Shown: positions 63,000 through 64,000 of the stretch, one piece after another | Numbering within the stretch: position 1 is the stretch's first letter | Layout of the letters: each line of letters starts with the position of its first letter | Assembly: GCF_029227915.1 (NCBI RefSeq) | Contig: NC_079883.1 | Coordinates: 1,612,001 to 1,676,000, forward strand | Direction of reading: 5' to 3' | Origin: Hydractinia symbiolongicarpus | Lineage: Eukaryota > Cnidaria > Hydrozoa > Anthoathecata > Hydractiniidae | Length of the DNA stretch: 64,000 bases | The notes under the pieces: generated by a model | Databases searched by the model: none | Seen by the model: only the letters and a program-made list of their open reading frames with translations | Told to the model about the DNA's origin: nothing | Position numbers and translations under genes: made by a program

Positions 63000-63403
63000 A
63001 TATAGTCGAATGTATATAAAAAAGTAGCCAGAGAGTAAACTAATTTCCCGAACGATTTTTCAAATTATTTCTGCACTACTAGAACGAATGAGACTTGTAG
63101 TTTTCAAAAATGCTTTCATTTTTGATGAGACGCTAAATAAAAGACGTTTAATCGCCGGCAAACGAAAACCCGCGATTTCCTGTAAATCCCGGGCTTGGCC
63201 CGTTAAGTCGAATGTATATAAAAAAGTAGCCAGAGAGTAAACTAATTTCCAGAACGATTTTTCAAATTATTTGTGCACTACTAGAACGAATGAGACTTGT
63301 AGTTTTCAAAAATGCTTTCATTTTTAATGAGACGCTAAATAAAAGACGTTTAATCGCCGGCAAACGAAAACCCGCGATTTCCCGTAAATCCCGGGCTTGG
63401 CCC
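63000..63403. repeat. Run of nearly identical single monomers
   Basis: Two monomers almost identical to each other and to those at 54.1-54.7 kb. Minor variants: TTTCCTGTAAATC, GGCCCGTTAAGTCG, TTTTTAATGAGACG. Confidence 0.82.
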
Positions 63404-63589
63404 GTATAGTCGAATGTATATAAAAAAGTACCCAGAGAGTAAACTGATTTCCCAAACGATTTTTCAAAATATTTCTGCACCACTAGAACGAATGAGACTT
63501 GTAGTTTTCAAAAATGCTTTCATTTTTGATGAGACGCTATAGCCGGCAAACGAAAACCCGCGATTTTCCCTAAATCCTGGACTCGGCCC
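63404..63589. repeat. Truncated monomer, 186 bp (16-bp internal deletion)
   Basis: GAGACGCT is followed directly by ATAGCCGGC at 63538/63539, where neighbours have GCTAAATAAAAGAAG and TTTAATAGCC. Sixteen bases are missing. The tail after the join resembles that near 61.77 kb, while the head is of another subtype, so it may be a duplication join and not a simple deletion. Confidence 0.88.
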
Positions 63590-64000
63590 GTATAGTCAAA
63601 GGTATACCAAGGAAGTACTCAGGGAGTAAACTCATTTCCCGAACGATTTTTTAAATTATTTTTTCATCACTACAACGCATGAGACTTGTAGTTTTCAAAA
63701 GTGGTTTCATTTTTGATGAGACGCTGAATAAAAGAAGTTTAATCGCCGGCAAACAAAAACCCGCGTTTTCCCGCAAATCCCAGACTCGGCGCGTATAGTC
63801 AATAGTATACAAAGAAAGTAACCAAGGAGTAAACTCATTTCCCGAACGATTTTTTAAATTATTTTTACACCAATAAAACGCATGAAACTAGTAGTTTTCA
63901 AAAATGTTTTCATTTTTGATGAGACGCGGAATAAAAGACGTTTAATCGCCGGCAAACGAAAACCCGCGATTTCCCCATGAATCCCGGGCTTGGCCCGTAT
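63590..64000. repeat. Last two monomers and start of the next
   Basis: Same order as at 61.8-62.2 kb (CAAAGGTATACC, GTGGTTTC, ACACCAATAAAACG). Variants include TTTTCATCACTAC, CGGCGCGTATAG, GACGCGGAATAAAAG and TTTCCCCATGAATCC. The array clearly continues beyond the window. Confidence 0.85.

Larger units (their letters stand above)
1..64000. repeat. Satellite DNA array, ~203-bp monomer, whole window
   Basis: The same sequence returns every 202-203 bp from the first base to the last, always in one orientation. Landmarks in each monomer, in order, are GTATAGTC, a GTAAACT block, CCCGAACGATTT, a T-tract with CACCACT or CACTACT, GAGACTTGTAGTTTTC, a dyad with 9-bp arms, GATGAGACGCT, the GCCGGCAAACGAAAACCCGCG core, and CCCGGGCTTGGCCC. 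Hand count of one monomer (54317-54518) gives 77 G+C in 202 bp, 38%. I saw no interruption by unrelated DNA. Long gene-free arrays of this kind are known from eukaryotic centromeres, pericentromeres, subtelomeres and knobs; which of these applies cannot be told here. I do not recognise the family. Confidence 0.97.

Noticed and set aside
1-64000. CRISPR array
   Set aside because: The repeats are about 203 bp and contiguous, with no unique spacers; no cas genes are present.
1-64000. Ribosomal intergenic spacer subrepeats or rDNA
   Set aside because: No rRNA-like sequence occurs in 64 kb, and the array is far longer than usual spacer subrepeat blocks.
1-64000. LTR retrotransposon or other mobile element origin
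   Set aside because: No terminal repeats, primer-binding site, polypurine tract, coding remnants or target-site duplications were seen; every stretch fits the monomer.
1-64000. Telomeric repeats or a telomere-satellite boundary
   Set aside because: No runs of TTAGGG, TTTAGGG, TTAGG or similar short repeats are present.

Overview
The window is one uninterrupted block of tandemly repeated satellite DNA. Every part I read aligns to the same monomer of about 203 bp (usually 202 or 203 bp), always in the same orientation. That gives roughly 315 monomers from base 1 to base 64000. I found no credible protein-coding gene, RNA gene, transposon, telomere repeat, CRISPR array or unique spacer. The short open frames recur at monomer spacing on both strands with scrambled products, so they are by-products of the repeat. 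An array this long and gene-free points to a eukaryotic centromere, pericentromere, subtelomere or heterochromatic knob. I do not recognise the monomer and cannot name the species. CpG is over-represented in the monomer I counted (13 observed, about 7 expected), which argues against a heavily CpG-methylated germline but does not identify the group.

Each monomer has two parts. About 150 bp is AT-rich (near 30% GC) and carries T-tracts and a hairpin-forming dyad with 9-bp arms around a TTTT loop. About 50 bp is GC-rich (near 64% GC), holds more than half of the CpGs, and ends in a small CGGGC/GCCCG hairpin. The monomer boundary used here is the GTATAG that follows GGCCC. Many monomers carry TTCG-N3-A-N2-CGGG across this boundary on the minus strand, which is one base shorter than the core of the mammalian CENP-B box.

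Above the monomer level the array is a chain of back-to-back duplications with different unit sizes. From left to right: a 7-monomer unit (1.42 kb) and an 8-monomer unit (1.62 kb) lie inside a 39-monomer block (7.9 kb) that is itself duplicated (0.26-14.7 kb). Next comes a shuffled zone with 3-, 4- and 5-monomer doublets (14.7-26.0 kb), then doublets of 3 (26.1 kb), 10 (27.4 kb), 4 and 6 (31.2-34.4 kb), 13 (34.8-40.5 kb), 16 (40.6-47.1 kb), another 16 (47.1-53.6 kb), 12 (57.1 kb) and 6 (60.4 kb) monomers. Most units occur twice, side by side, and the copies look nearly identical by eye. Monomer subtypes also change along the window: the left third and right third share few diagnostic variants.

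Nothing here works together as genes. Any function would be structural (kinetochore or heterochromatin) or through satellite transcripts. Coordinates of duplication edges are accurate to a few tens of bases, because the edges lie inside sequence shared by neighbouring monomers.
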